Positions 22,441 to 32,256 are shown, counted from the first letter of the stretch. The stretch: DNA of 64,000 bases from Alkalicoccus chagannorensis DSM 18086 (GCF_000429725.1 NZ_AUCK01000014.1:37774-101773), one strand, 5' to 3'. Numbers and translations: made by a program. The notes: generated by a model not told the origin, from the sequence alone.

Positions 22441-22995
22441 ATGAATTTTAACATTCGTGGCGAGAACATGGAGATTACGGATGCGTTGAAGGACCATGTC
22501 TACAAAAAGGTAGGCAAGCTGGAGCGCTATTTCGATTCTACTCCTTCGTCGGACGTTCACGTAAAGATGAGCGTTCTCAGTCAGGATCAAAAGGTGGAAA
22601 TCACCATCCCGATGCCTAAACTACTGCTTCGAGCAGAAGAGAAGCATGCGGATATGTACGCGGCAGTGGACCTTGTCGTAGAAAAACTGGAGCGTCAGAT
22701 CCGTAAGCATAAAACGAAAGTGAACCGTAAATTCCGTGGAGACAACAGTTTGAAATATATGTTCAAAAATGAACTGGAGCCGGTGGCGGAAGAAAACGTG
22801 CAGGATGATGACGAGTTGGAAATTGTCCGTACGAAGCGGTTTGATCTTAAACCGATGGATGCAGAAGAAGCGATCCTGCAGATGGATATGCTTGGCCACA
22901 GCTTCTTCGTTTTCTCCAACTCCATCAACGGAGATACCAACGTCGTGTACCGTCGGAAAGACGGCCGCTACGGGCTGATTGAACCAGAATCCTGA
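22441..22995 (+). CDS. hpf: Long-form ribosome hibernation-promoting factor HPF
   Basis: A 184-residue long HPF. The N-terminal domain (about 1-95, 'MNFNIRGENMEITDALKDHV') binds the 30S decoding region. An acidic linker ('EENVQDDDELEIV') follows. The C-terminal domain (about 128-184, 'KRFDLKPMDAEEAILQMDML', 'DTNVVYRRKDGRYGLIEP') dimerises 70S ribosomes into 100S particles in stationary phase. AAAGGAG lies 11 bases before the ATG. Overlapping SigH and SigB promoters precede it and a terminator follows. In B. subtilis secA comes next; here about 6.7 kb intervenes. Confidence 0.95.
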   Translation: MNFNIRGENMEITDALKDHVYKKVGKLERYFDSTPSSDVHVKMSVLSQDQKVEITIPMPKLLLRAEEKHADMYAAVDLVVEKLERQIRKHKTKVNRKFRGDNSLKYMFKNELEPVAEENVQDDDELEIVRTKRFDLKPMDAEEAILQMDMLGHSFFVFSNSINGDTNVVYRRKDGRYGLIEPES

Positions 22996-23017
22996 TCCAC
23001 ATCAAAACAATACGAAG

Positions 23018-23056
23018 AAAGGGCGTCTCCCGTGTGTGGAGGCGCCCTTTTTGTTT
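23018..23056 (+). terminator. Terminator of hpf
   Basis: AAAGGGCG pairs with CGCCCTTT, with an inner CTCC/GGAG pair, then TTTTTGTTT. Its 3' end abuts the GTTTCT end of the dispersed element at 23053. Confidence 0.85.
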
Positions 23057-23315
23057 CTAAAATAAATGTTGGGGTTGAGGTTCATTTCCGTGGCATCTTT
23101 TCTTCCGTTTCAGGCGGACGCTTGCCAAGGCGCTTGCCCTCCACTCTCCTCGCGTTACGAGGAGGATTTTCGGACGACGCTTAATCCCTCTGGCGTCGCC
23201 GCCCTTCACTCCTGAAAAGGTTTCGTTTTGTTTTTCTTTTTAAAGAAAATCCTAGGTGCGCTATTTGAAAAACGTCTGCGCATTCCTGAGCCTGTTCAAC
23301 ATGTGAATGAGAACC
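23053..23315 (+). repeat. Dispersed element type A (GGTTCT...AGAACC ends), full copy
   Basis: About 263 bp. The left end is GTTTCTAAAATAAATGT; inside lies CATCTTTTCTTCCGTTTCAG then GCGGACGC; the right end is TTCAACATGTGAATGAGAACC with the last base at 23315. The reverse complement of the same string, lacking about 65 internal bases, lies at 25924-26095 on the other side of fapA. A third copy is at 42702-43281 and a minimal one at 40820-40847. It resembles the intergenic repeats common in alkaliphilic Bacillaceae (from memory). No gene is visible in the gap. Confidence 0.75.
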
Positions 23316-23391
23316 CCCTTTTTGCGATAGGAAGCTGATCTTCTTCTTCCCGAGCAGCGTTCCACTGTTCCGGGTTCACGCGTACTGCTGC

Positions 23392-25425
23392 TTAGCGTTC
23401 CTTTATTTCCAGCAGGCCGTCTTTGTTCATGAATGCATACAGATAGTCATAGTCCCGGTCCAGCAGTTTCCGCTGCTCGCCGATTTCCAGTACTACATCA
23501 GCATGCGCATAGTCGATGCGAATATACCCGGCGCTGCCGGTTTTCACGAACGTTTTCACGCCCCCGCTGGATCCGGCCTCTTTGATGGTGACGCTTTCGT
23601 CTCCGTGCACGTGGCCCCCGATGCATTTTTGATGGATGGTCACATTCCCGTCAGCAAAGAGGGTGCTGTGCATGACCCCTTTGCCGAGGACGTCGATTTC
23701 CCCATCGGAATACAGCTCGCTGTTGGCGGCGTAACGGATGGCGATCCGGGAGGAACCGCTGGACGGCATCCGCAGCATGTCATAGCTCTGATTGGCCCGT
23801 CTCTCGATCGATACCATCAAATCTTCCTCGGGCCTTTCCTTATGGTGAAAACTCAGAAGCGCGGTATGCAGATCGTCCGCAAACCGGCGCCACGAATCGT
23901 CCAGGACATGGCCGTTCCGTACGATGTACTCCTTCAGTTTTTCGGCCCTTGGGTAAACGTCAGGAAACTTTTTCTCCTGCATCGCCCGGACGAGCGGACC
24001 CCAACCTTGGCCGGCCGAATAGGAGGCGCGGAACGAGTCGGATTCGATCACCTGCTGAAAAGCGGTTTTGAACGGGCGGAACACGGTGAGGAAGTGGCGC
24101 AGGTACTGGAAAAGCTCTTGATAAAGTGCGCTGCTTCTGCCTGCTGATAAGCGGGCATTCAGTGCTGACTTGCCCACCATGATCGACCCTCTCGCCTGGA
24201 TATAGCCGTCTTCGACTGTTTCCTGCACCCAGATATCGCCGGCGGCTTCGACCATCATCTGCTGGGTGACGGAACCGCCGATTTCGACATCCCCGATGAA
24301 GCGGATGTTGCCGTTTTTTAAATCGACATTCCCGCGGTGCTGCAGGAGAGGGAGGATGGAGAGGCGGATGGTCTGGCCGCGCTGCTCTACCATCGGTCTT
24401 CCGCTCAGCGAAGTGAGGATGTCGCCATTCGTGTCGTCGAGCTCAATGCCTTCTCCGGCTGTCAGCCGGATCGGTTTCCCCGGGCGGGCTTTGAGCATTT
24501 CACCGAAAAGACTGATTCCGTCTTCGCCCGGCGTCGGTTCAATAATGGAAGCCATCCGGATGCCCGATTCGATGGTAGGGATGTAGATCGAGTCCCGAAA
24601 ATCGACGGTACCGTCATGCCGCTCGTGGAACTCGGTCTTTTTCGGTTCGAGATCAATCGTGAAATCGACACGGCCATGCTGTCCGTGCACGGGGAGTTCT
24701 CCCCGGGCCACCGTGACCGTAGTGCTATCCAGGGCGCTGGCGGCTTCTTCAATAGCGTTGTCGTCGATGCCGTGCACGACTTCCATAGATCCAAGCTGGT
24801 CCTTTACGGCAGCCGGGGACAATTGATTGACCGGCGTTTCCGTCAGCTGATAGCGGAGGTGCAGTTCTTCTGCCGGAGGCTGGTCCTCCATATGGGCCGT
24901 AAAAGCGGCCCCGGGCTCTACATGAAGCGTCACGATTTGTTTATCCTTGTCGATTCGAAGCGACCAGTTGGTTTCTTTTGCTTCGGTCGAGACATCAAAT
25001 TCGAACGTATCGCCCTCTCGAATCACGGTTTGTTTTTCTACGGTCTCCCCGTTGCGGGTCACCGTCATCTCCGCAGGAATACGCAATACCGGATTTTTCT
25101 CCTCGGATACGTGATAATAAAGACGGCCTTCCTGAATCCAGGCTCTTCCTTCTGTCGGGGTCTGCTCGGCTGTTGTCTGCGGGTCGTCTGCAGTGGTATT
25201 GAGCTGCTCATCGAGTATTTTTTCCCATGCTTCTTTTTCTTTCTGCGGCTTCCGGGTGATCCGGATTTTCGCTCTGGCACGCTGGAATTTGAAAAACGAC
25301 GTGTTGTCCTTACCTTCTTGAATGACTTCAAATTCCAGGTGGTCAACCGAGACCCCGAACGCTTCCGCCGCTGACGCAGCAGCTTCGGCCACCGTGCTCC
25401 CGGTAAAAATGTCGCTGCTTTTCAT
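23392..25425 (-). CDS. fapA: FapA family protein (DUF342) with N-terminal Jag_N-like domain
   Basis: A 677-residue protein. Residues 1 to about 60 ('FTGSTVAEAAASAAEAFGVS') resemble the Jag/KhpB N-terminal domain. A linker with three TT/Pro-rich stretches follows. The rest, from about 225, is DUF342/FapA, with glycine-rich parallel beta-helix repeats ('RGNVDLKNGNIRFIGDVEIG', 'IQARGSIMVGKSALNARL', 'SELYSDGEIDVLGKGVMHST'). FapA is linked to flagellar assembly and polarity in other bacteria; its Bacillus role is not well defined. GGGAGG lies 8 bases before the ATG. It is a single-gene unit between hpf and the PTS genes, flanked on both sides by inverted copies of a dispersed repeat. Confidence 0.88.
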   Translation of the reverse strand: MKSSDIFTGSTVAEAAASAAEAFGVSVDHLEFEVIQEGKDNTSFFKFQRARAKIRITRKPQKEKEAWEKILDEQLNTTADDPQTTAEQTPTEGRAWIQEGRLYYHVSEEKNPVLRIPAEMTVTRNGETVEKQTVIREGDTFEFDVSTEAKETNWSLRIDKDKQIVTLHVEPGAAFTAHMEDQPPAEELHLRYQLTETPVNQLSPAAVKDQLGSMEVVHGIDDNAIEEAASALDSTTVTVARGELPVHGQHGRVDFTIDLEPKKTEFHERHDGTVDFRDSIYIPTIESGIRMASIIEPTPGEDGISLFGEMLKARPGKPIRLTAGEGIELDDTNGDILTSLSGRPMVEQRGQTIRLSILPLLQHRGNVDLKNGNIRFIGDVEIGGSVTQQMMVEAAGDIWVQETVEDGYIQARGSIMVGKSALNARLSAGRSSALYQELFQYLRHFLTVFRPFKTAFQQVIESDSFRASYSAGQGWGPLVRAMQEKKFPDVYPRAEKLKEYIVRNGHVLDDSWRRFADDLHTALLSFHHKERPEEDLMVSIERRANQSYDMLRMPSSGSSRIAIRYAANSELYSDGEIDVLGKGVMHSTLFADGNVTIHQKCIGGHVHGDESVTIKEAGSSGGVKTFVKTGSAGYIRIDYAHADVVLEIGEQRKLLDRDYDYLYAFMNKDGLLEIKER

Positions 25426-25531
25426 GGGAAACGCCTCCCTTCCGTACGGAAATGGACCTGTATCAAAGCGCCGATAGTCGGGACTAAAATGTTAAAATCT
25501 ATGAGCATCGTACATCCATTGTCTTACTTCT

Positions 25532-25559
25532 ATCATATCTTCATTCTATATATTTGCAA
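25532..25559 (-). promoter_or_regulatory. SigA promoter of fapA
   Basis: On the minus strand, TTGCAA (25559-25554), 16 bases, TATGAT (25537-25532). The leader is about 100 bases. Confidence 0.6.
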
Positions 25560-25750
25560 TAGGAGACGCGTAATTCTTGTAAAAAAAATACTCTTTTTAA
25601 CCAGCGTGAATGTACGAGTGAAATGAGGCTCAAGGGCCGGCGCTGAAACTCGATCTGTCAGCAAAGAAGGAAGAAAACCCCGGCTCGTGCATTGCGGCTC
25701 TCGGCTGCTTACACAAAGAGGCTGGGACAACCTCGTCTCCAGCAGGTGAA

Positions 25751-25791
25751 AAGCGCTTTCGATGATCCGAGGTGGACCGTCGAGAGCGCTT
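25751..25791. repeat. REP-like palindromic hairpin, copy 4
   Basis: AAGCGCTTTCGATGATCC pairs with GGACCGTCGAGAGCGCTT with a few mismatches. It shares the core of the copies at 10171, 12232 and 17461. The neighbouring bases, 25560-25750 and 25792-25923, hold no gene. Confidence 0.65.
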
Positions 25792-25923
25792 AATTCGTAA
25801 AGCACAATCAAAAAACGCACTCCTGTTTGACGTGGATACCCTTTTCATTGTTCAGCATGTATAGGTGTTTATTGAGGGGGACGGCACCCCGCGGGAAAAG
25901 CGAGGGCTGAAGATGCCCTGTCG

Positions 25924-26095
25924 CTCACATGTTGAACAGACTCAGGAATAGACGCTTTTCAAATAGCACCTCTGATTCTCTTTGATAAGAAAAAACAAAA
26001 ACGAACCCTTCTCAGGAATGGAGTGCAGCGCCCCCTTAGCAGGCGTCCGCCTGAAACAGAAGAAAAGATGCCACCCCGACATTTATGTTAGAACC
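25924..26095 (-). repeat. Dispersed element type A, inverted copy
   Basis: Read on the minus strand from 26095: GGTTCTAACATAAATGT, then GGCATCTTTTCTTCTGTTTC, GGCGGACGCC, GTGCTATTTGAAAAGCGTCT and CTGTTCAACATGTGA. This follows the 23053-23315 copy in order but lacks about 65 internal bases. The adjacent 25880-25923 segment (GCGGGAAAAGCGAGGGCTGA) may be a further part. Confidence 0.75.
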
Positions 26096-26165
26096 GTTTT
26101 TTGAGAAGATTAGCGGAAGCCCTCAGGCAGGCGATTGTCATTGGAAGGATCAACCCCTTTCATAC

Positions 26166-26201
26166 AGAAAGCCCTCACCGACATGGTGAAGGCTTCTTTC
26201 T
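26166..26201. terminator. Hairpin downstream of ptsG
   Basis: AGAAAGCCCTCACC pairs with GGTGAAGGC and CTTTCT, with small bulges. It lies about 85 bases after the ptsG stop on the minus strand and probably ends that transcript. It closely resembles the prfB terminator at 33399. Confidence 0.55.
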
Positions 26202-26283
26202 ATTCTGCTTATCCGAGCGCTCCAAACGGTTGGCTGATACGAACGTGTTCGTCTAAGGGCGCATTTTACGGAGGAACGGCGTT

Positions 26284-28311
26284 TTAACTGACGCGGACGG
26301 CATCGGTGTCGCCGCGGTCCACGTGTCCTTGTTCAATGGAGACGGTTTGTCCTTCTTCCAGGTTCGTGTAGATAACAGGCGTGATGGAGGCTTTCGCTTC
26401 CGCACGGACTTTATCCAGGTCGAACGTGATCAGCGGGTCGCCGATCGATACGGTGTCGCCCTGCTGTACGAACGCTTCGAATCCTTCTCCCTTCATATTA
26501 ACGGTGTCGATACCGATATGAATGAGAATTTCGGTGCCGTCTTCTGCTTCCAGCCCGATGGCATGCTTCGTGTGGAAGAGCTGTACGACTTTCCCGTCGA
26601 CTGGAGAGACGACGCGCCCGTCACTCGGTTCGATCGCAAAGCCATCGCCCATCATTTTTTCTGAGAACATGGTGTCCGGGACATCTTCCAGCGGCTTTAC
26701 CTCGCCCTGCAGCGGCATGGCGATCGTGATACTGCTTTTCACAGGACCGCTTGCTTCTTCCGGTTCTTTTGCTGGAGCTGCTGGTGCTTTGCCTTTGATG
26801 ATGTCCTGCATCTGTCCTTTGATGGTTTCGGAACGAGGACCGAAAATCGCCTGAATGTTGTTGTTGATCTGCATGACACCGGAGGCGCCGAGTTTCTTCA
26901 GTCGATCTTTATCCACCGACTCGACATCGTTGACGCTGATTCGCAGCCTGGTGATGCAGGCGTCCAGGTACGTCAAGTTCTCCTGCCCGCCGAACGCTTT
27001 TAGTACTTCATATGGAAGTTCGTCGTTCCCGGCTTTGCCGCCTGTCTGTCCGTCGGCATCTTCTTCCGGCTGTTCACGCCCTGGTGTCATCAGGTTGAAT
27101 TTCTGAATCGCAAAGCGGAAACCGAAGTAATAGATGACAGCGAACACGAGGCCGACTGGAATCACGAGCCACCATTCGGTTCTCCCGGGTAGTATGCCAT
27201 AAAGGAAGAAATCGATGGCACCGCCGGAGAACGTCTGTCCGATCTGTACGTCAAGCAGATGCATCGTCATAAACGAGAGTCCTGCAAAAACGGCGTGCAC
27301 GGCAAAGAGAAGTGGGGCCACAAACAGGAAGCTGAATTCAATCGGCTCCGTGATGCCTGTCAGGAACGACGTCAGGGCAGCAGAGCCCATGATGCCGGCC
27401 GTCACTTTTTTATGCTCTGGACGTGCACAGTGGTAAATCGCAAGCGCGGCAGCAGGCAGACCGAACATCATGAACGGGAATTTCCCTGTCATGTAGGCAC
27501 CGGCGGTAAGCTCAGCGCCGTCCCGGATCTGCTGGAAGAAAATCTGCTGGTCACCGCGGATGACTTCGCCGGCATCACTCGTGTAAGTACCGAATTCAAA
27601 CCAGAACGGCGAGTAGAAGATGTGGTGCAGGCCGAACGGAATGAGGGATCGTTCAATCACACCGAAGACAAAGGTGGACAGCGTCCGATTGGATTCGGTC
27701 ATGAAAATCGAGAAGGTGTTCAGGCCGTCCTGAATGAAGGGCCAGATAAAGAATAGGAGTGCCCCGACGAGCAGGGAAGAACCTGCTGTGACGATCGGCA
27801 CGAACCGCTTCCCGGCGAAAAAGCCGAGGTAGGACGGCAGTTCGATGTTATAGAATTTCTTGTACATATAGGCCCCGAGCAGACCGGCGATTATCCCGCC
27901 GAACACTCCGGTGGCAAGAGTCGGTATCCCGAGCACCATCGCATACTCCGGGGTGTCTTCCCCGATCATCGAGGCGTCGACACCTTCGAGCACACCCATT
28001 GTGATATTGATAATCATATACCCGATCAGTGCGGCAAGACCGGCAACGCCGTCTCCATCGGCAAGACCGATGGCCACACCGACCGCAAATAAGAGCGCCA
28101 GGTTATCAAAGACAACCCCGCCGGCTTCCTGCATCATCGTAGCAATCATTGCGATGACGGGTGTTTCTAGAAAGGCAAATCGTTCAATCATATCGGGGTT
28201 CTGCATGGCATCCCCGAAGGCGAGCAGGATTCCGGCTGCCGGCAGCAGTGCAACCGGAAGCATGAGGGACCGCCCGATTTTCTGGAGTGTACCGAAGACA
28301 CTACCTCCCAT
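26284..28311 (-). CDS. ptsG: Glucose-type PTS transporter, EIICBA
   Basis: A 675-residue enzyme II with domains in the order C-B-A. EIIC (about 1-420) is membrane-embedded, with 'GLHHIFYSPFWFEFGTYT' and the sugar-site loop 'GITEPIEFSFLF'. EIIB (about 445-520) carries the phospho-Cys in 'LDACITRLRISV'. EIIA (about 545-675) carries the active His in 'ILIHIGIDTVNMKGEGFEAF'. It imports and phosphorylates glucose. Of three nearby Met codons the third (28311) has the best spacing from AGGAGG. Expression should depend on GlcT through the RAT and terminator just upstream. N-acetylglucosamine specificity cannot be ruled out by sequence, but the GlcT-type RAT favours glucose. Confidence 0.9.
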   Translation of the reverse strand: MGGSVFGTLQKIGRSLMLPVALLPAAGILLAFGDAMQNPDMIERFAFLETPVIAMIATMMQEAGGVVFDNLALLFAVGVAIGLADGDGVAGLAALIGYMIINITMGVLEGVDASMIGEDTPEYAMVLGIPTLATGVFGGIIAGLLGAYMYKKFYNIELPSYLGFFAGKRFVPIVTAGSSLLVGALLFFIWPFIQDGLNTFSIFMTESNRTLSTFVFGVIERSLIPFGLHHIFYSPFWFEFGTYTSDAGEVIRGDQQIFFQQIRDGAELTAGAYMTGKFPFMMFGLPAAALAIYHCARPEHKKVTAGIMGSAALTSFLTGITEPIEFSFLFVAPLLFAVHAVFAGLSFMTMHLLDVQIGQTFSGGAIDFFLYGILPGRTEWWLVIPVGLVFAVIYYFGFRFAIQKFNLMTPGREQPEEDADGQTGGKAGNDELPYEVLKAFGGQENLTYLDACITRLRISVNDVESVDKDRLKKLGASGVMQINNNIQAIFGPRSETIKGQMQDIIKGKAPAAPAKEPEEASGPVKSSITIAMPLQGEVKPLEDVPDTMFSEKMMGDGFAIEPSDGRVVSPVDGKVVQLFHTKHAIGLEAEDGTEILIHIGIDTVNMKGEGFEAFVQQGDTVSIGDPLITFDLDKVRAEAKASITPVIYTNLEEGQTVSIEQGHVDRGDTDAVRVS

Positions 28312-28351
28312 GTTCATCATCCTCCTGTTATGAAATAGTGTGGCAGACAAC

Positions 28352-28439
28352 AAAAAAGGCATGAGAGAAGAAAAGGCAGCACAGAACATACACGTCGGGC
28401 AGGACGCTTGTTCTATGGCACCTTCTTTTCTCTCATGCC
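28352..28439 (-). terminator. Antitermination-controlled terminator before ptsG
   Basis: On the minus strand, GGCATGAGAGAAAAGAAGG (28439-28421) pairs with CCTTTTCTTCTCTCATGCC (28376-28358), followed by six T (28357-28352). The upstream arm overlaps the RAT. Confidence 0.85.
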
Positions 28440-28457
28440 TGCATGACCAGTAACACG
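28430..28457 (-). promoter_or_regulatory. Ribonucleic antiterminator (RAT) bound by GlcT
   Basis: Minus-strand CGTGTTACTGGTCATGCAGG, continuing with CATGAGAG. From memory it follows the B. subtilis ptsG RAT (GTGTTACTGATTCG...CAGGCATGAG). It overlaps the 5' arm of the terminator, so folding of one excludes the other. Confidence 0.8.
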
Positions 28458-28481
28458 GAAAAGAAATACCGCTTTTACTTG

Positions 28482-29324
28482 TTAAGTTGTCTGCTCTGCG
28501 CTGATGAGCCGCTGAATGTGCAGGGTCAGATAGACCGCTTCCGCATCGGGAACACGGCAGCCGAGCTCCTGCTGCATGACTTTCATCAACTTCCAACTCA
28601 GATTATAGCACAGAGGATATTCTTTCTGCAACACTAGAAGTAATGTATCCTGCTGCTCAGCGTAATGCCCGGTTGTGACGCGCTCGATGGCATGGTGGAG
28701 GTGTCGGACGAGCCGCAGGTAGTTCAAGTCTTCTTTATCCACGTCGAGATCAAAATACGTCTCGATCATCTTGACGAGACTGCTGACGAGCTGGGTATGG
28801 CGGTTGATCTGGGCCAGGTCGCGGTTCGTCAGCGCGCTGTGGATGTGAAGCGTGATGAAGCCGATTTCTCCCTCTGGGATACGGATGCCGAGTTCCTGAT
28901 TGAATCGTTCGGCCATGGCGGCGGCCGCTTGATACTCCTGCGGATAGGCAAGCTCGGTTTCCTGCAGAAAAGGATTTTTAATGCCGTGGCCCTGCTGAAT
29001 CCGTTTCACCGCAAAATAAAGGTGATCGGTCAGTCCTACGTGGATGTGCTCATTCAATGCGGACTGGAAGTGACTCTCCAGTTTTTCCATCTCCTCGTTC
29101 ATGATACCGACAAACGATTCGTCTACGTAGGTCATGAGCTCCTTATACTGCTGCTGTTCTTCTCCGCTGCGGAGGACAAAAAACTTTTCTGCCTGGCCAT
29201 CGGCGACGGCATCGCCTTCTTTCTTGCCGAAACCGAGCCCTTTCCCGATCAGCACAACCTCCCCGTGTTCCGGATGCGATGCGATAATGACATTGTTATT
29301 CAACACTTTCACGACGAGAATCAA
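28482..29324 (-). CDS. glcT: PTS-regulated transcription antiterminator GlcT
   Basis: A 280-residue BglG/SacY-family antiterminator. The N-terminal RNA-binding CAT domain (about 1-55, 'VLNNNVIIASHPEHGEVVLI', 'GKGLGFGKKEGD') is followed by two PRD domains with conserved His residues ('LNEHIHVGLTDHLYFAVKRI', 'GFITLHIHSAL', 'LRLVRHLHHAIERV', 'YLTLHIQRL'). It binds the RAT upstream of ptsG when glucose is imported. The TTG start at 29324 has AAAGGAGG 8 bases upstream and gives the family's normal length; an in-frame GTG further up overlaps the ribosome site. Confidence 0.92.
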   Translation of the reverse strand: MILVVKVLNNNVIIASHPEHGEVVLIGKGLGFGKKEGDAVADGQAEKFFVLRSGEEQQQYKELMTYVDESFVGIMNEEMEKLESHFQSALNEHIHVGLTDHLYFAVKRIQQGHGIKNPFLQETELAYPQEYQAAAAMAERFNQELGIRIPEGEIGFITLHIHSALTNRDLAQINRHTQLVSSLVKMIETYFDLDVDKEDLNYLRLVRHLHHAIERVTTGHYAEQQDTLLLVLQKEYPLCYNLSWKLMKVMQQELGCRVPDAEAVYLTLHIQRLISAEQTT

Positions 29325-29474
29325 AGCGGTCACCTCCTTTCTAATCAGTGTAGGAAAGCCATACGTTCTCGTTGGAGATACAGAAAGGACCGTTTCTTTA
29401 CCTGATGAGACGGCATCCGCCCGGCGCACCGGCTGAAAAAGGGAACCGCTCTCTGTTCTCTGACTGCTCTGCTT

Positions 29475-29503
29475 ATTATGCATGATAGGGGAACCGGTTT
29501 CAA
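29475..29503 (-). promoter_or_regulatory. Promoter of glcT
   Basis: On the minus strand, TTGAAA (29503-29498), 17 bases, CATAAT (29480-29475). It lies back to back with the secA promoter at 29542. Confidence 0.65.
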
Positions 29504-29541
29504 CGACCGCTTTTTCCCAGCGGGGAGATGGAGGCCTCTCC

Positions 29542-29570
29542 TTGTAAGCACACGGGCAAACTGATAAAAT
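29542..29570 (+). promoter_or_regulatory. Promoter of secA
   Basis: TTGTAA (29542-29547), 17 bases, TAAAAT (29565-29570). A short AGCAG/CTGCT hairpin with a T-run follows in the leader at about 29598-29620. Confidence 0.65.
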
Positions 29571-29683
29571 AATGAAAGCATATAGGCTGAGACCGTTTCG
29601 CCATCAGCAGCTGACGGCTGCTTTTTCTGTGGAATGCACGCTTTCCGCCCGGCTGAAAATAAGAATAAAGGGAGCAATGTCCG

Positions 29684-32221
29684 ATGATAGGTATGCTGAA
29701 AAAGGTCATTGGCGATTCAGATGCGCGTTATCTGAAGAAACTGGATAAGATCGTCAACCAGATAGAAGAACGAAGCGATGAAATGAAAAAGTTAAGCGAC
29801 GATGGTCTCCGTGCCAAGACGGATGAATTTAAGAAACGATATGAAGAGGGAGAGAAATTGGACGATCTCGTTCCGGAAGCGTTCGCCGTCGTCCGGGAAG
29901 CATCGACGCGGGTGCTCGGTATGACGCACTTTCGGGTGCAGCTCTCCGGTGGTGTGGTCCTTCATAAAGGCGATATAGCGGAAATGAAAACCGGGGAAGG
30001 AAAAACGCTGGTAGCTACGATGCCGGTGTATTTAAACGCGCTCACAGGAAAAGGGGTGCACGTCATCACCGTCAACGACTACCTTGCCCGCCGGGACGCA
30101 GAAGACATGGGACGCCTTTACGGGTTCCTTGGTTTGACGACCGGGTTGAACGTAGCCGGCCTCTCTAAAGAAGAGAAACGAGAGGCATACGCAGCGGACA
30201 TTACGTACGGAACGAACAACGAGTTCGGTTTCGACTACCTCCGGGACAACATGGTCACCTACAAATCCCAGATGGTCCAGCGCGGACTGCATTTTGCCAT
30301 TGTCGACGAAGTGGACTCCATTCTGATTGATGAAGCACGGACACCGCTGATCATTTCAGGAGCAGCGAACCGGACGTCGGAACTCTACGGGGCGGCGAAC
30401 TCGTTCGTGCGCATGCTGAAAGAGGATCAGGACTATACGCTGGATGAGAAGGCGAAAACGGTCCAGCTGGCGGAAGCGGGCGTGGCGAAAGCAGAGCGGG
30501 TCTTCAATATTGATAACTTGTTCGATTCCGAGCACGTCCAGTTGAACCACCATATCAATCAGGCGCTCAAGGCGCATAAAGTGATGATGCGCGATGAGGA
30601 TTACGTCGTGGAAGACGGCCAGGTCGCGATTGTCGACCAGTTCACGGGACGCCTCATGAAAGGACGCCGCTTCAGCGACGGGCTGCACCAGGCAATTGAA
30701 GCGAAAGAAGGCGTCAAGATCAAGCGGGAGAGCATGACGATGGCCTCCATTACGTTCCAGAACTACTTCCGTATGTACGAGAAGCTGTCCGGTATGACCG
30801 GTACAGCGAAAACGGAAGAAGAAGAGTTCACGAACATTTACAACATGAACGTCTATTCCGTACCGACCAACGTGCCGATCGTCCGTGTCGACCAGTCGGA
30901 TCTGATCTATAAAACACTCGAGAGCAAGCAGCGTGCGATTGTGGAAAAAATCGCCGAACTGCACGAGAAAGGGCAGCCGGTGCTCGTCGGTACCGTCAGC
31001 GTTGATAATTCTGAATTGATTTCCAAGCTGCTGAAAAAGCGGAAAATTCCGCACAACGTTCTGAACGCAAAGAACCACGCCCAGGAAGCAGAAATCATCG
31101 AAAACGCCGGACAGCGCGGCGTGGTGACGATTGCTACCAACATGGCGGGCCGCGGAACCGACATCAAACTCGGAGACGGCGTAGCCGATCTCGGCGGCCT
31201 GTTCGTGCTCGGGACGGAGCGGCACGAATCCCGCCGTATCGACAACCAGCTGCGCGGACGTTCCGGCCGGCAGGGGGACCCGGGGGAGTCGCTGTTCTTC
31301 CTGTCTCTGGAAGATCCGCTCATGCGCCGGTTCGGGTCGGAGAACATGAGCAAAATGATGGAACGGCTCGGAATGGAAGAAGATCAGCCGATTGAAAGCC
31401 GCATTATCACGAAAGCGGTCGAGCAGGCACAGAAGCGGGTGGAAGGAAACAACTTCGATGCACGGAAGCAGCTGCTGCAGTATGACGATGTCATGCGGGA
31501 ACAGCGGGACGTGATTTATGAGCAGCGGGATGAAGTGCTCGAATCAGAAAACCTCCGTCCGGTCGTGGAGCAGATGATTGAATCCACCGTCAAGCGCGTT
31601 GTCGATTCCTACACTCCGGAAGAAGATGTACCGGAAGATTGGAACCTCGACGGTATGGTTGAATACATGAACATGACGGTTCTTTCCAAGCGCGAACTGA
31701 CGAAGCAGGAAGTAGATGGCCTGGATCCGGAGGAAATGAACGAACTAATCATGGAGAAAGTCCAGGCGGATTACGACGAACGCGAAGAGGAATTCACCTC
31801 CGAGCAGATGCGTGAGTTTGAACGCGTCATCCTCCTGCGTACGGTCGACCAGAAATGGACGGCGCATATTGACCAGATGGACCAGCTGCGTCAAGGCATT
31901 CATCTCCGCGCCTACGCCCAGAACGACCCGCTCCGGGAGTACAAGTTCGAAGGCTATGAAATGTTCGAAACGATGGTGGCATCGATTGAAGAAGAAGTCT
32001 CCCGCTATGTCATGAAGGCGCAGATCCAGCAGAACCTGAAGCGCGAGCAGGTGGCAGAGGGCAAGGCGGTGCACCGGAGTGCCGAGCAGTCGCAGGAACA
32101 GCAGGCGGACGAATCGAAAGCAGAGCCGTTTGTCAAAGGGGAAACGATTGGCCGGAACGACCCGTGTCCATGTGGATCCGGAAAAAAATACAAAAACTGC
32201 TGTGGGCAGGATGTTTCCTAA
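29684..32221 (+). CDS. secA: Preprotein translocase ATPase SecA
   Basis: An 845-residue SecA, the motor that pushes unfolded precursors through SecYEG. The Walker A '[20 protein letters not shown]' is at about 100-120; '[20 protein letters not shown]' is the DEAD-like motif; '[20 protein letters not shown]' is the arginine-finger region. The C-terminus ends in the zinc-binding SecB/phospholipid motif '[14 protein letters not shown]'. Length and motif order are standard. The start at 29684 has a weak AAGGGAG site; 29693 is a possible alternative. It probably leads the secA-prfB unit. Confidence 0.97.
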   Translation: MIGMLKKVIGDSDARYLKKLDKIVNQIEERSDEMKKLSDDGLRAKTDEFKKRYEEGEKLDDLVPEAFAVVREASTRVLGMTHFRVQLSGGVVLHKGDIAEMKTGEGKTLVATMPVYLNALTGKGVHVITVNDYLARRDAEDMGRLYGFLGLTTGLNVAGLSKEEKREAYAADITYGTNNEFGFDYLRDNMVTYKSQMVQRGLHFAIVDEVDSILIDEARTPLIISGAANRTSELYGAANSFVRMLKEDQDYTLDEKAKTVQLAEAGVAKAERVFNIDNLFDSEHVQLNHHINQALKAHKVMMRDEDYVVEDGQVAIVDQFTGRLMKGRRFSDGLHQAIEAKEGVKIKRESMTMASITFQNYFRMYEKLSGMTGTAKTEEEEFTNIYNMNVYSVPTNVPIVRVDQSDLIYKTLESKQRAIVEKIAELHEKGQPVLVGTVSVDNSELISKLLKKRKIPHNVLNAKNHAQEAEIIENAGQRGVVTIATNMAGRGTDIKLGDGVADLGGLFVLGTERHESRRIDNQLRGRSGRQGDPGESLFFLSLEDPLMRRFGSENMSKMMERLGMEEDQPIESRIITKAVEQAQKRVEGNNFDARKQLLQYDDVMREQRDVIYEQRDEVLESENLRPVVEQMIESTVKRVVDSYTPEEDVPEDWNLDGMVEYMNMTVLSKRELTKQEVDGLDPEEMNELIMEKVQADYDEREEEFTSEQMREFERVILLRTVDQKWTAHIDQMDQLRQGIHLRAYAQNDPLREYKFEGYEMFETMVASIEEEVSRYVMKAQIQQNLKREQVAEGKAVHRSAEQSQEQQADESKAEPFVKGETIGRNDPCPCGSGKKYKNCCGQDVS

Positions 32222-32256
32222 TCCGCAGGTTAAAAATTTCAACATGAGGTGAGCAT

